A stretch of DNA of 64,000 bases from Tubulanus polymorphus (lineage: Eukaryota > Nemertea > Palaeonemertea > Tubulaniformes > Tubulanidae). Below the pieces are notes generated by a model, which did no database searches, was not told the DNA's origin, and saw only the letters and a list, made by a program, of their open reading frames with translations. The stretch is from positions 7,233,001-7,297,000 of the forward strand of contig NC_134028.1 of assembly GCF_964204645.1 (NCBI RefSeq), given 5' to 3'. Positions 47,265 to 59,200 of the stretch are shown in pieces; position 1 is the first letter of the stretch, and every line of letters starts with the position of its first letter. The translations under genes were made by a program, and so were the position numbers.

Positions 47265-50200
47265 TTATATTTTCAACGGCTTTCGTTCTGAATCGGTCGG
47301 TTTGATAATCGCTAATATTTGACTGTCGGACAGATTCGGTTCTCTATGACTACCGAATCCTTTCTCTATATCGATATTTCCGGTCACGAGCGATTTAACT
47401 TCGTCTTTCTTCTTCTCTTCGGTCTTCTTCTTTTTCTTTTTCTTCTTTTTCTTGCCATCGTCTTCGTCGCTATCTTCCTCATCCTCGGACGAAGTTATCT
47501 CACCCATTACGTCGTCCCCGCCGGCCTCTTTCTTCTTATCCGGGTCGATTCCGAACAGTTGTTTCAAACGCTTTTTGATGAACTCGACCATTTCGTAATC
47601 GTTCGATTGGAGGTCGGTATTTTCCTTGACGACCGCGAACGCGTCTCCGATGATAGTCAAAAAGAACGTCATCAACCCGATGGACACCATGTTGACGAAC
47701 AAGACGAAGAATATCGGTCCGAAAACGGGCGACGTATCCTTCAACGCGTGGAAGTCGAAACTGCCGAGCGCGAACGAAAACAGACTCTCGATCGTCGTGA
47801 TGAAGGTGAAGTAATCGCTCAGATTTCGACCGAAAACGAAGTAGGCGAATTGGCTGAAGGCGAAGAAATAGATGAAGAACGCGACGCTGAATACTTTCAG
47901 CTCTTTAGCGGCGATGTTCACCGTGCTGCCGAGCATTCCCATTCGACGGTTAAATTTGAGGATCTTGATGAATTTGATCGTGCAGAAAAATACGAGGAAC
48001 GCTTCGACGTAGCCGTATATAGAATCGTATAGGGCGATCGTTTGGAAGTTGACGTAATCGGCTGGAACGCAATAGAATACTATAAATTACTCGGGATATG
48101 AGTCCATGGTTAATGTAGAATAGAATAATGTTATGACGAATCTTGGAGTAATCAACAGCTGGATCCAGTTCCATAGTTGTGGACCCAGTTCCACAGTCCT
48201 GTGTAAGGATTTGACTCAGAGTTTACTCATTGAAAATGAACTTATCTTAACTCGGAGTTAACTCAAATTCACAACTGTAGAACCGGGTCCTGAGTCAGAG
48301 TAAACTCTGAGTTAGAATTAGTATTTACAATGAGTTGAGAAAGAACTTAACTCTGATTACTCTAAGGACGAATTAAGGTACCGGTTCAGTGGGTTCAATT
48401 TTTCCTCATTCTGATTGGTCGAATAGCTCGAATAGCTCATGAACTCATTGAATGAGCCAATCAGAACTCGTATCCGGTTATTTTCCGAAATAATCTGAGA
48501 GACCATTTTCAGGTAATCATTTCACTGATCTTTTACTTCGATACCAGAAAAGATTCCCTACAATGATTTTTTATCGAGTACTTTTACCTGATCCGCTTTC
48601 GTGAAGCGCTTGGATAGCCAGGTGAGCGAGAACCTTCTTCATGGCGTACATCGCGATGCCGACGATCGAACCAATGATCGTGCCGAATTCCACTTTATTC
48701 CAGAAACTCTTGAAGTAAGTGAACCGTTCTTGTTTCAGTCGTTTCACTTCTCGGTATAAGAAATACAACACGAACAACAAAAACATAACTTCGAATAGGA
48801 TGACAATGATTCCGAATCCGCCCACGTAGCTGTATAGACGAAATATCTACAATGTAAGAATTGCGCAACAGTTTGCGTTAAATCTAATGTAAAACCTACA
48901 TAGTGGGATGGCTGATAAGGTCATCTGTTTTGGCGGGCGCGCCGGAAATTCAATATTTTTTTCGTTTTAGCGTTCTGATATTCTGGCATCATTTGCATAC
49001 CAGGAATTAAACGTTGTGGCCCAGTCACCATATACATATCTATTGAACCTAGAAATTATAGTTCTGTCTAGTTAGGAACTCATTTGGAAGTGAGATATGC
49101 ATTAGACTGAAATGCAGCACTAAGAATGTTGTGGAGGAGCCGTATATACGTGTCGTGGAGGAGCCGTATAGCCGGTGTCAAATCCGTACTCGTGAAGAAA
49201 AACAGTACTTTGAACTTTTAGCTAATCTTATTTAAAGTACGAGCTTTCGCTATTTCCTCATAGTAGCCTCATCAGGTAAATGAGTGATAAACCCCTGAAG
49301 AAGCTACTATGCACTAGTAGTGAAAGCTTGTACTTAAAAACAAAATGAGTTAACCTTCAAAGTACTATTTGTCTCCAAGATACTAACGTGGAAAACGTAT
49401 ACCTTCTAAAAGACCTACGAGGAAGTTACTTATCTAAACAAACAGATAATGACATTAAAATAGATGCCAATAGCGATGGACAAGATATCTGACAACGTGA
49501 GAAGCAACATTGATAAATCTGTTAAAAACTGGTCAGACTTCGATTCGAATCTGAAACAGACTCACCTTGTGTTCGGTTTTCAGCGCACAGCCACCGGTCG
49601 CCATGAACTCTGCCAATATCACGATCGAAGCGAATAGATTCACGTTCGCGTTGTACAGAGTGAACTCTACGAACACGGCCCGTGTTCCCGTATTAATCCA
49701 ATCCTGATCTTTCAATTTTGCCAGAATCTTTTCGGTTTTCTTTCTCGTGCGGGCAAAATTGACCACGTATCCGCCTCCCTTGTAGACTGCGTACTTGCCG
49801 ATGTATGGCGCGTTCTTCAGTCTAAGGCTGTTCTGGTATACCCAAGGGCTGGTCCGCTGGAACGAGGAGTGATTCAACTCAGTTAGATATTGAAAATTGT
49901 TCTCCTCGTCAGGAGGATCTATGAAAATGGACTGCCAAGAGGTTGTACGTAAGGAAAATCCAGTCTTGAAGGTATCCCATTACATGGAGCCACCTCTATT
50001 TTCAAAATAGCCCTAAAACGTATTTACTTTTATTTCTTTTTTTTCGATAGCAATAAATCTAATTTTCAGATGTTACCGATTTGTCTAGGTTAGTAGCGTT
50101 CTCTTCGTTGGGCGGTTTGATCCAACCAGGTAGATACGGCTGAGCGTCATCGTCCAACCAGCCATATTCATCACGACAATGCTTGATGAGTGGTTTCATC

Positions 50201-53200
50201 GATTTCGGTATAGTACACGTATCTAATGAAAAAAGAGGAATTATCGGAGATGGATTGCAACTCAACTAGCACGGTACGAAGTGGCATATGGTATTAGGGT
50301 GTCTATTCTGCATAAGTACAATTGATCAAACCTTGTTCGATCTGTTGCGGTAATCAGACTGATTACTCCAAGATTAAACAAATGTGAATTCTCAATCGAT
50401 AAAACATTTGACACCCGATGGAGATTCTTGACCACCCTCTATACCTCCCCTGCTATATTACGCTCCTGGGAATACATGTATGATGATATGATTCATCTTT
50501 ATGAAGATTTGATAGAATATTACATCATGATGATAATTTATGTGAATAGAAATTGAGAAAGTTAGCGAGCAACTACAAAGTAATGGTAAGTTATTAAAAT
50601 TCATAGAGGAGCCGTGTTAACCTGGTGTTGAGTCAGTAAAACGTACAGTACTTTATAGCTAAACTATAGTTGATTTGAGATACATTTTACTCTTGATTGC
50701 TTTTAGACTGAAATCTCGTTTCATTTTGGACTGAATTCTCCATCAGCTTTTCGTTCGAATCTACAAATATTATCGCTATTTTCTTGTCTACTTACTCTCT
50801 TTGATTCGTAGCTGTCTAAGTCTCCCCACTCCCACTCTTATCGACTGATAGTTGCCGTCGTTGATACAAAGTGCTTCCCTCCAATCCAAACGGCGTCCGT
50901 TATAATACGGAGGCGCATACAAATTCGGTAACAACGTTTTGTCGATGTATTTCCAAAGCGACGTATAATCTTTGACCTGGAAAAATGGACGAGAAAGAAA
51001 TGGCTTCATTCCGGGAATGACGTTTTGGTACTTTCATCAACAATGTCTGTAAACATCCATCTCCAATCTTTGTGATCATGGTCTACCTTTGATTTACTTA
51101 ATCACCCAATTATCAACCCGTTGACATTCTTCTTAAGATATCAATATCGGGAAAAATGTCGGAAGTGACTTACGATGAATTTATCGAAGAACAAAGTTTT
51201 AGCAGTGTCCCCCATCATAAATCCGCTCGCGCTTCGAGTTTGATAGGACAAGAAAAACAACGTCAATACGAATACGGCATACGACATCATTTCTTTCAGA
51301 ATTTCCTCCATTTTGATTTCCTTTATCCTCAATTCACGCGCTTCCTTGAGAGCCTCGAGATCGGGAGGTCGTAGGTCGTAAGCCGCCATCTTTCTTTGGA
51401 ATTGTATACCTGCGAGTATAGCACGTAATTTGAGTCGTAGTGTAACCGAACATTGGACATCTAAATGATTTCATGAATTGCTTAGAATAAAACAGCGCTT
51501 GGGACTACAATACCCATGAAATAACTTAATTAGTTAACTTGGTGTTAATCTGGTGTAGAATAAATACCACCTGACAGATAGTACTAGTTAACTAGTTTAT
51601 TCGAGGCACGAGCTTTCGCTACTAGAAAGTGCATAGTAGCTCCATCAGGTTAATGATGAGGCTACAATAATGCATTAATGGCAATTGGGTGTATTCACCT
51701 GATGAAGCTTCTATGCACTAGTAGCGAAAACTCGTACTTCAATATAGTTAACCTATAAAGTACTATCCGTCTCGTTGTATTTAGTTAACTTTTAAGAGCT
51801 AAAAGCCATTTTTTTCCTTTTACAAAATTTCATGGCAAAGAAATTGTTTAAAAGCAAGAATTCTGTGATTAATTTTGCCATACGTTCAATGTCGACTGGA
51901 TTTTGTCTAATCAACTCCTCGTCTGGACCCGGTAAATTCGACACTTCCTCGAATTGATCATCGTCGTCTAGTTCTGGTTTTCTCAGAATCATTGATATAA
52001 ACGCGGCCAACAACAGCACCTAAAACAAATAACGTACGCCAAGTAAATAAAAGTAAAGTAGCAGTGACATACGATACCGGCCCGGTAACACAGTTGGTGT
52101 GGGTTCAATAACTGCGCGATATCGTAATGTTCTTGGGCGGACAACTCATCACGCCTCGGACTCTAAAACGATTAAGAGTTTTAGAGTTCATGCCTCGCTC
52201 AATCAAGAGGTTTTGGGTCAGATTTCAAGAGCAGAATGATAAAATATCCACTAGGATATCATATTGTGGTTTCGAACCCTCTACAGTGGCATTGTTTTTT
52301 CAGGCAAGACATCTATCTTCATCGGTTTATGCACGAGGGCGATGGGTAACCGGCCTGACAGGGGACTCTCAAGCCCCGAGTAATAACTGAAAACACTGAT
52401 GCTACGAAAAAAACGTTGAAGACAATTCTTTGGTTTTTTTACACGTCCAGTTTTCTAAGAGGGTCATTTGTTCTGTCAAGTGCACACCGGGGTCAAAGTG
52501 TAATAGACCAGTTTTACTTAACTGAATCTATTGAAATAAACTAAAATCGATTCACATAAAAATCAAAATATATGTGAAACTATGGCAAAATATCATTCAG
52601 ACGCCTCTGGAGTCTTACTTTGATTGGTTGAATGACTATAACCGATTGGAAGAACGACAGGAGGAAAGTTGTCAACCATTCGTTCGATTTTTCGCGGCCC
52701 CATTGCATACTGTACAGGATCGTGAAAAATGCCGAAAGCATCACACTAAAAAAGCACACTGTTAACAGAAAAGATAAATATCAGTTAGTAAAGTAAGTCA
52801 TATTGTAGTATATTTCATTAATGTTAATGCAAACGAAAGTATGTAAGGACCCCAGAGTTACTTGGTTAATTCAACTTATAGGTTTAAAAATCAATACGGG
52901 TTATAGGCCTAACGTTCGTTACCGGAAATAGGCATCAGTTTTCGCGTCAGTCAACTACATTTCAATGAAAATCCGTCGGTTCAAGTTTCCAGTAAGCATT
53001 TCTCAAAAAATTGAGTAAAAGGTAAGTGCGTGTTTTTGAGAAAATGCTTTCTGGAAACGAACGTTAGGCCTATAACCCGTATTGATCTCCATCTAACTCA
53101 TTAGTCAAAAGCTGAACGAAAATACTGAAATCAGATTCAGTCCATATCGGAACATTCGACCAAGTTCTACGTACAGGTCCACGCGACATAAATACACCAG

Positions 53201-56200
53201 TACGGGAGCGTGAACGGCTTTTTCTTCTTTTTGACCAGGTTCTCTTGACCGTTTTCGGTATATTTCCCGGCGTTTGCCGGCTGCTGCAGGCCCAACAAAT
53301 TCCTGACGCTGTCCTTCAATTTCTCCGACTTCGCCTTGTTACCATCAGTCCACAACTTAGAATCCTTGTTGATCGCTTTCCAGTGGTATTTCGACGATTT
53401 CGACGATTGTTTCTGATTGGTTTGGATGATTCTGTTTTCTTTCGGTTTGCACTTTCTGAACAGCGTGACCAGAACAAGATTCGGCGGGAAGACTATCAGA
53501 GTGGTCATAACGCTGATGAATAACTGATGCAGAGTAAATTTGAACGGGCCAAGAGTTAACGAAGAAACCTGTTGAACCCGCTCTTCGCCCTGAATAAAGA
53601 CAAATCAAAACCTTGATTGGTTCCTTGATATTTTGATAAGAAAATGAACTACGTTTCAATTTTGTTATGCGAGTGTAGGTGGTGGGAGATTTTGGCCTTT
53701 TTTGCAACTGGTTCCGGAAGTGACCCACATCGCTTCGTTTAAGCATTGTTTAGTATCGAGTGAGTTGGGATTTGCGTGTGGACGTGCTCTTCAATTAGGC
53801 CCGGGTCAAATTTGAATCGGGTCTGCTCCGTGCCAATCTTGCCCGGGCTAAATCTTCTCCGTGTGATCGCGGCTTATGTACCAAGTAACTACTATCACGT
53901 TCCGTTATGATCTCTGTACTAATTATTTATGCAAAATATATCAAATCAAATCAAATTTCTCGTTACCTTGAAAAACATACAGTTCGAAATCATAGTCAGA
54001 AATAGTAAGGACATACAACAGCTAACCCTCTGAACTCGGGTGAAACTACTCTTAGTTGGTCGACTTAACACCGAAATCCACAGGTGGTCGTTTGTCAACT
54101 TCTTGCGGACGGACGACGAGAACAGGTGCCCGAAACTGGCGAGGTCGTTGAGTCCGGCTACGGGGATAATTCGTTCGACCATACCGTCGTCCTCTTCGAC
54201 CGCTAACCATCGATCACACAGGAAGAAAAATCTATAAGAAATTCAATCATCTTCTTCTTACCGAATGAGATCGTTTGATTTTCGGGGGTGTTTTCGTAGC
54301 TCATGAAGACTATATCACACAGAATACAAGTCATGTAAATGCCCATTTGTTAATCTACAGTGCCCACCATTCATATATCAAAGAGCCCCTCCCCAGGGAA
54401 ATGTCGATAGGCATTATTCATTCAATTTTCAAGGATTCTGACGGGCCGATACGGGTATGTTTGGGTCTATTGCCTCAAATCATTCGAACATTCATCCATC
54501 AAAGATCGATCATTCGAAACCTCGTAATACGTGTTCAATGCCAGTGTAACAGTCGTTAGTCTTTACCTTTCGCCTGTTTGCAAATCAGTGAATTCGATCT
54601 GATTCAAATACCACGAACGATGCTTTCCTTTGCCGGAGTTGTCGTGCCAGATTCGCAAGAACGTCAGTGGACCGAGCGACTGTTCAGAACTCAGTATGTA
54701 ATTCAGGATACTTCCACGAGCGAAATGCTGCAAATTTGTATATGCAAGAAAACGAATGTTCAAAACATCTAAATATCCAAATGAAAATGGTGAAGTTTAT
54801 AAAACCTATACTACAATGCAACTACATGACAATGACCATTCTGATATGTCCTTTCTAAAATTTCGTCCTCACGCTAGACCTAAGCAAGCGGTTCCATAGT
54901 GTAGTGGTTATCACGTCTGCTTTACACGCAGAAGGTCTCGGGTTCGAAACCCGATGGAACCTATGGCTGCCTTTTTTCTGCTGGCTTCACTGTATGCAGT
55001 CAAGCTAGAGACATTTATGACACATATTTGTCTTTTAAATTCCTTTAAAAACAATTCATTTGTCGCATTAGTGTTTTCATAAAACATTCTCTATCTAATG
55101 ATGATGAATTTCTAATAACGTTCGACAGCTATTAGCGTCAAATTGAATGTAGCTTCGCCGATACCACAGTTAAATTTAGCCCATTTTCAATTACCATTCA
55201 ACTACTCTCCAGAACAAATTTCGAAGCCCGATGGTATGATTTGATTCTCCTTTTAAGAAAATCGTTTAGTGATTTGAACTACAATATATCATGAAAATAT
55301 AGAAGTCAATCACCTTTCTCTTGCCATCAGCTAGTTTTCTTACACCAGTGTCTCCGTCGTCTCCTGATAGTATGAAACTGATTTTTGAAGATGTGCCCGA
55401 TTGTTTTCGGACTCCCGTATTCACCGTAATTTGGTAATAGTACCTATCTGTCGGTAGGTTATCTTCCAATGGTATCGCTCCCCACTTGTAAAAGAGAAAC
55501 GCAAAAATGACACAATATTCGTGAAAATGTGGTAAGCTGATATGATATATTTTCAATATGCCCAACTCTACGAAGTAATAGTATTTTTGTCCCTTATACT
55601 GGTCAGAAGAGTTTGGTATCTGCCCAAAAGTCTAGCGTACAGGCCTGTTCGTATTTTGGTAAGAGGTGTCCTTTTATTTGCGATATAAGAGGAGCAGATA
55701 GCTGAAGGACAGAGAGGAATGGAGGAAGTAAGTTTCAAGATGTCCTGTGGTGCCCAACCGGTCAACACGACTACGGGCTAGGTGAAGGGGAGCAGGTGCC
55801 TCGTACACGGGATAGTAATTAACAACGCAAATGTTTACGACCAGCGCGACGATATAACTTTCTTAGTAATTTCTTAGATTCATACCTTGATCAGATCACG
55901 TTTATCTTTATATCTGCACCAGATCAGTGCGATCAGATAGAGACCCAGAATTGAGATTACTGTTCCGAAGACCGCCGCGTTCTCGTTGAGATCTTTGAAC
56001 TTAGACCAAACCGTATTGAAGTCTATCGTGTTCGGCGGGACCACGCAATCTCCCCCAAACGGAGTCAGATGTGCAGATATGCACTCCATTTTTGTAGCCG
56101 TCGTTCGGTTGCCGAGCTATTGCATCAAAAGCAAAAGAAAAGACATGAAAACTAGTAACAATCACTGCGCAACTGGAATGAGGTGATGAAGGATGCATCG

Positions 56201-59200
56201 ACGACGGTGTCGTTAAGTCTAGGGATCGTTCATATTCGTCTGATCGCGACCCAATAATCAAGTACCGACGAAGAAATACTCACGACAACTCCATCAGAAT
56301 ACCATTCGCTATCGTTTTTATTGAAGTAAACGCACTTTAGCGTCACTAGCTGGTAGGAATTTGAATGAAGTCGTTCTTTTATAGGCATAATGACGTGCGC
56401 ACCTGTGCAATGTATAAATATGAACATTTTTTCGAACTCATTACGACTAATGTAAAATTCATCGTTAACAGTGCCTTTTCGCTTTTTGCTTAGCGGTAGT
56501 ACGTGTACATATATATCATGACAGGTTTGGACACAGACAAAATGAACTTATTTGATGTGGTCAGTATTACTTATGTCACAATATCATGTTCAAAAAAGTT
56601 TTTTGAGATCGCTTATTTAAGGTTTCAGGCTAAATTCATTTCATTCCTACGCAATCAAGTCTAAAGGCCAATTTTTTACTAAGAATCCTGACCATTGTAT
56701 TATTTATTTCAAGTGGATCTTAAAACCCCAAGAGGATAGGTCACGTTAAGTGACAGCCAACAAAATCAACCCGAATCAGTAAATTGCCGGTTCAGACTGC
56801 TTGGAAGATTGTTTGAATGAACCGGAACCGAAATTCGCAGTTATGTACTTCGATTTAAACAAAAACTTCTGTAAATTCGACCACCGATCAGACAACTATA
56901 TCTGTACTTCAATTTCCGATTTCAAAATCGAACCCCTGTTTCGCTCCCGGCAGGTGTGGTGGGTTTGTAAGGGACATCGAATCAAAACTAAGTCAAACGA
57001 AATATACCAATCAAATAATTGACGGGTCAATCCCCATTTTAAGATCGAAAAATATAGCTCACCTATGAGTTTGAAACCTATTCGATACATGCCGACCCGT
57101 TCGGCGGCAAACAGATTCCTGTATCTATAATAATCGGCCAGATCGGGAGGATCGGAGTCGAGCGCCACGGATTTCACCACAGGAGTTCTCGCACACTCGT
57201 CGTAGTTCGTATCGTTCGGAAATTCTTGACTCAGCTCCAGTCCCAGGTACAGGGCGCACACTTCGTAGATATCGTCGCTTGCGAGGGGTTTCATGTAGAA
57301 GAGAATAGTCGAGTTGGGTTGAGTAACGTTGACTTTGTGATACTTCCATTCCTTTTTCTGCACGGTCGTGTTGTACGTGTAATTCGAAAACTCCCGAGCG
57401 CCTTTAAACAATAGTTGAAGATATTCTTTCACATTTGTAGAAGTCAGAATGCTTTGTTAGAGGTAAAGATACTAAAATAGCGATTCAGAATGTAATCATG
57501 GTCTAATTAACGAGCGCTGATTCATCTTGATCAGTAATCATCGAGAAATAAATATATAACGATTGGGAAAGTAAAATTGAATATGAAGACACCGGAAAAT
57601 TGGTCAGATAGACAAGAATTATCGTTTAGAATACAATGAAAGGAAATAATTTCACTTTACTTGGCGAGCTATTTTCGATTGCCAATGTTGCCGGTTGACT
57701 CGAGACGCTCCCGTTAGCACTGATGACACTCAAATCGACAACAGGTGTCGACACGGTTGTGTTTCCTTTGGCCCACGAAAATGGGTTATTTTTCAGAATT
57801 ACCATCTACAAAAATGAAGCATGTTCGTTCAATGAAATATATTCATCATTGCAACATTGCGAGGTATTTTGTTTGGTATGGCATATTCATTTTTGTTCAT
57901 GATCCATACATACAATGATCGAGATTATACAGATACGATTACAGTGTATGGTTGTAAAGGATCCAATGCAAGCCAGCTGGCTGTAGTTAGAATAAAGGCA
58001 CTGGACCCTGTGCATGGTGCACATGGGTACACAGTGTGAGAACAAGGTAATCATAATGATGATGATGATAATAGAAATGATAAAAACAATAATACAGCAG
58101 ATTGACGCAGATCAGAAGGATCCCATGCGTCTATAGCTGCGATGATGGTAGTAAACTTTTCCGGCTATAAATTCTGCTACGAGAAAACACCCGATGTTTA
58201 TACTGTTCCTACATCCAACAATTGTAATGGCAGTGAAAAGCAAGAACAGTTACATGGAAAGTTGTGAGTGGAACAGCCACATGTATGCTTCGCCAAAAAG
58301 AGAGATCCAGTGAGAGGGTACCATGGGCTCACGAGCTTTTCTAAAACTGGACACGTACCGATGCTGAGGTGTCCGGTGATTCCATGTCCATCTGGAAACC
58401 TCCGCCATCCCCAGATGTCTCGGTTGATCCGTTAGTAGCGGAAGGTTTAACGAGCTTTACTTGCATATTCTCGGATTTGATATCGACATCACCACCGCCG
58501 TCGACTTGTTTCTTGGTCATTGTTCCAGCTATACTTGTAAGTCCATCTGTAACACCCGTTGTGACGGCTCTTTCCTTCAAGAACGAGAAAAAGCGATCGT
58601 ACGATGAAAACAAGATGGAACGCTGTACGAAAAAATATTCAGAATATAGTGTTGACTTTCCGGTAGGTTAAAGAAGAATACATGCCACGTAACCCCTATC
58701 TAGAATATCAAATCCATGAAAAGATTATTCCAGGGTGCCCCGGACATTCGGGATCGGAATCTGGATGTATAATTCGAAAAAAATTACAAACCGTTTCGAT
58801 GATTTTTTCTTCGTCCGCTTTGAGGTGGACCATCTTTTCGTCCAGTTCGTCTTTCAGGTCATCCGGATGCATATATACCAACGATTCGCGTAAATCTTCT
58901 TCCGGAAACACTAAACAGTAGGTTTCCTCCAACTGGAAAATGATACGTTACAAGAAAATGAAAAAACGTAACTTTCGAATATATGCACACGTTCTTACTG
59001 ATCTCAATAATGCGACCTCAATAAAGAACGAGAATATCAATAAGGGTGTATGCGACAAATAAGGAAAATACAGTTAATTTCCCTGTTTTCGGCTTAAATT
59101 TGAAGTAGGTGAAAACCTGTTTTCTTTGAATTGAAGCCACGGGAACCACTTAACCTCATTTTCAAGCCGGCTTAGAATTGGCGATTTCGGGTTATTATGT

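Larger units (their letters stand above)
47265..54231 (-). other. Gene B block 4: membrane helices and polycystin channel with C-terminus
   Basis: Exons: 53967-54231, 53171-53589, 52619-52745, 51884-52019, 51174-51409, 50796-50976, 50077-50222, 49566-49856, 48588-48846, 47265-48061. Signature segments are HLWISVLSRPTKSSFTRVQR, LPYWCIYVAW, SVIVIQPIK, the TOP domain GGGYVVNF and TRAVFVEFTLYNANVNLF, and channel helices ending FGPIFFVLFVNMVSIGLMTF. The pore core is LGSFDF at 47751-47768. The tail contains an acidic run (SSEDEEDSDEDDG) followed by ten Lys in a row. Confidence 0.9.
53967..55484 (-). other. Gene B block 3: PLAT domain
   Basis: Exons 55314-55484, 54567-54727 and the start of 53967-54231. 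The product runs DRYYYQITVNTGVRKQSGTS, FILSGDDGDTGVRKLADGK, LRIWHDNSGKGKHRSWYLNQ, FLCDRWLAVEEDDG. The large intron between the first two exons contains the tRNA gene. Confidence 0.9.

Noticed and set aside
47319-48032. Plus-strand open frame of 237 codons
   Set aside because: It is antisense to the terminal exon of gene B, whose minus-strand translation is clear polycystin channel sequence.
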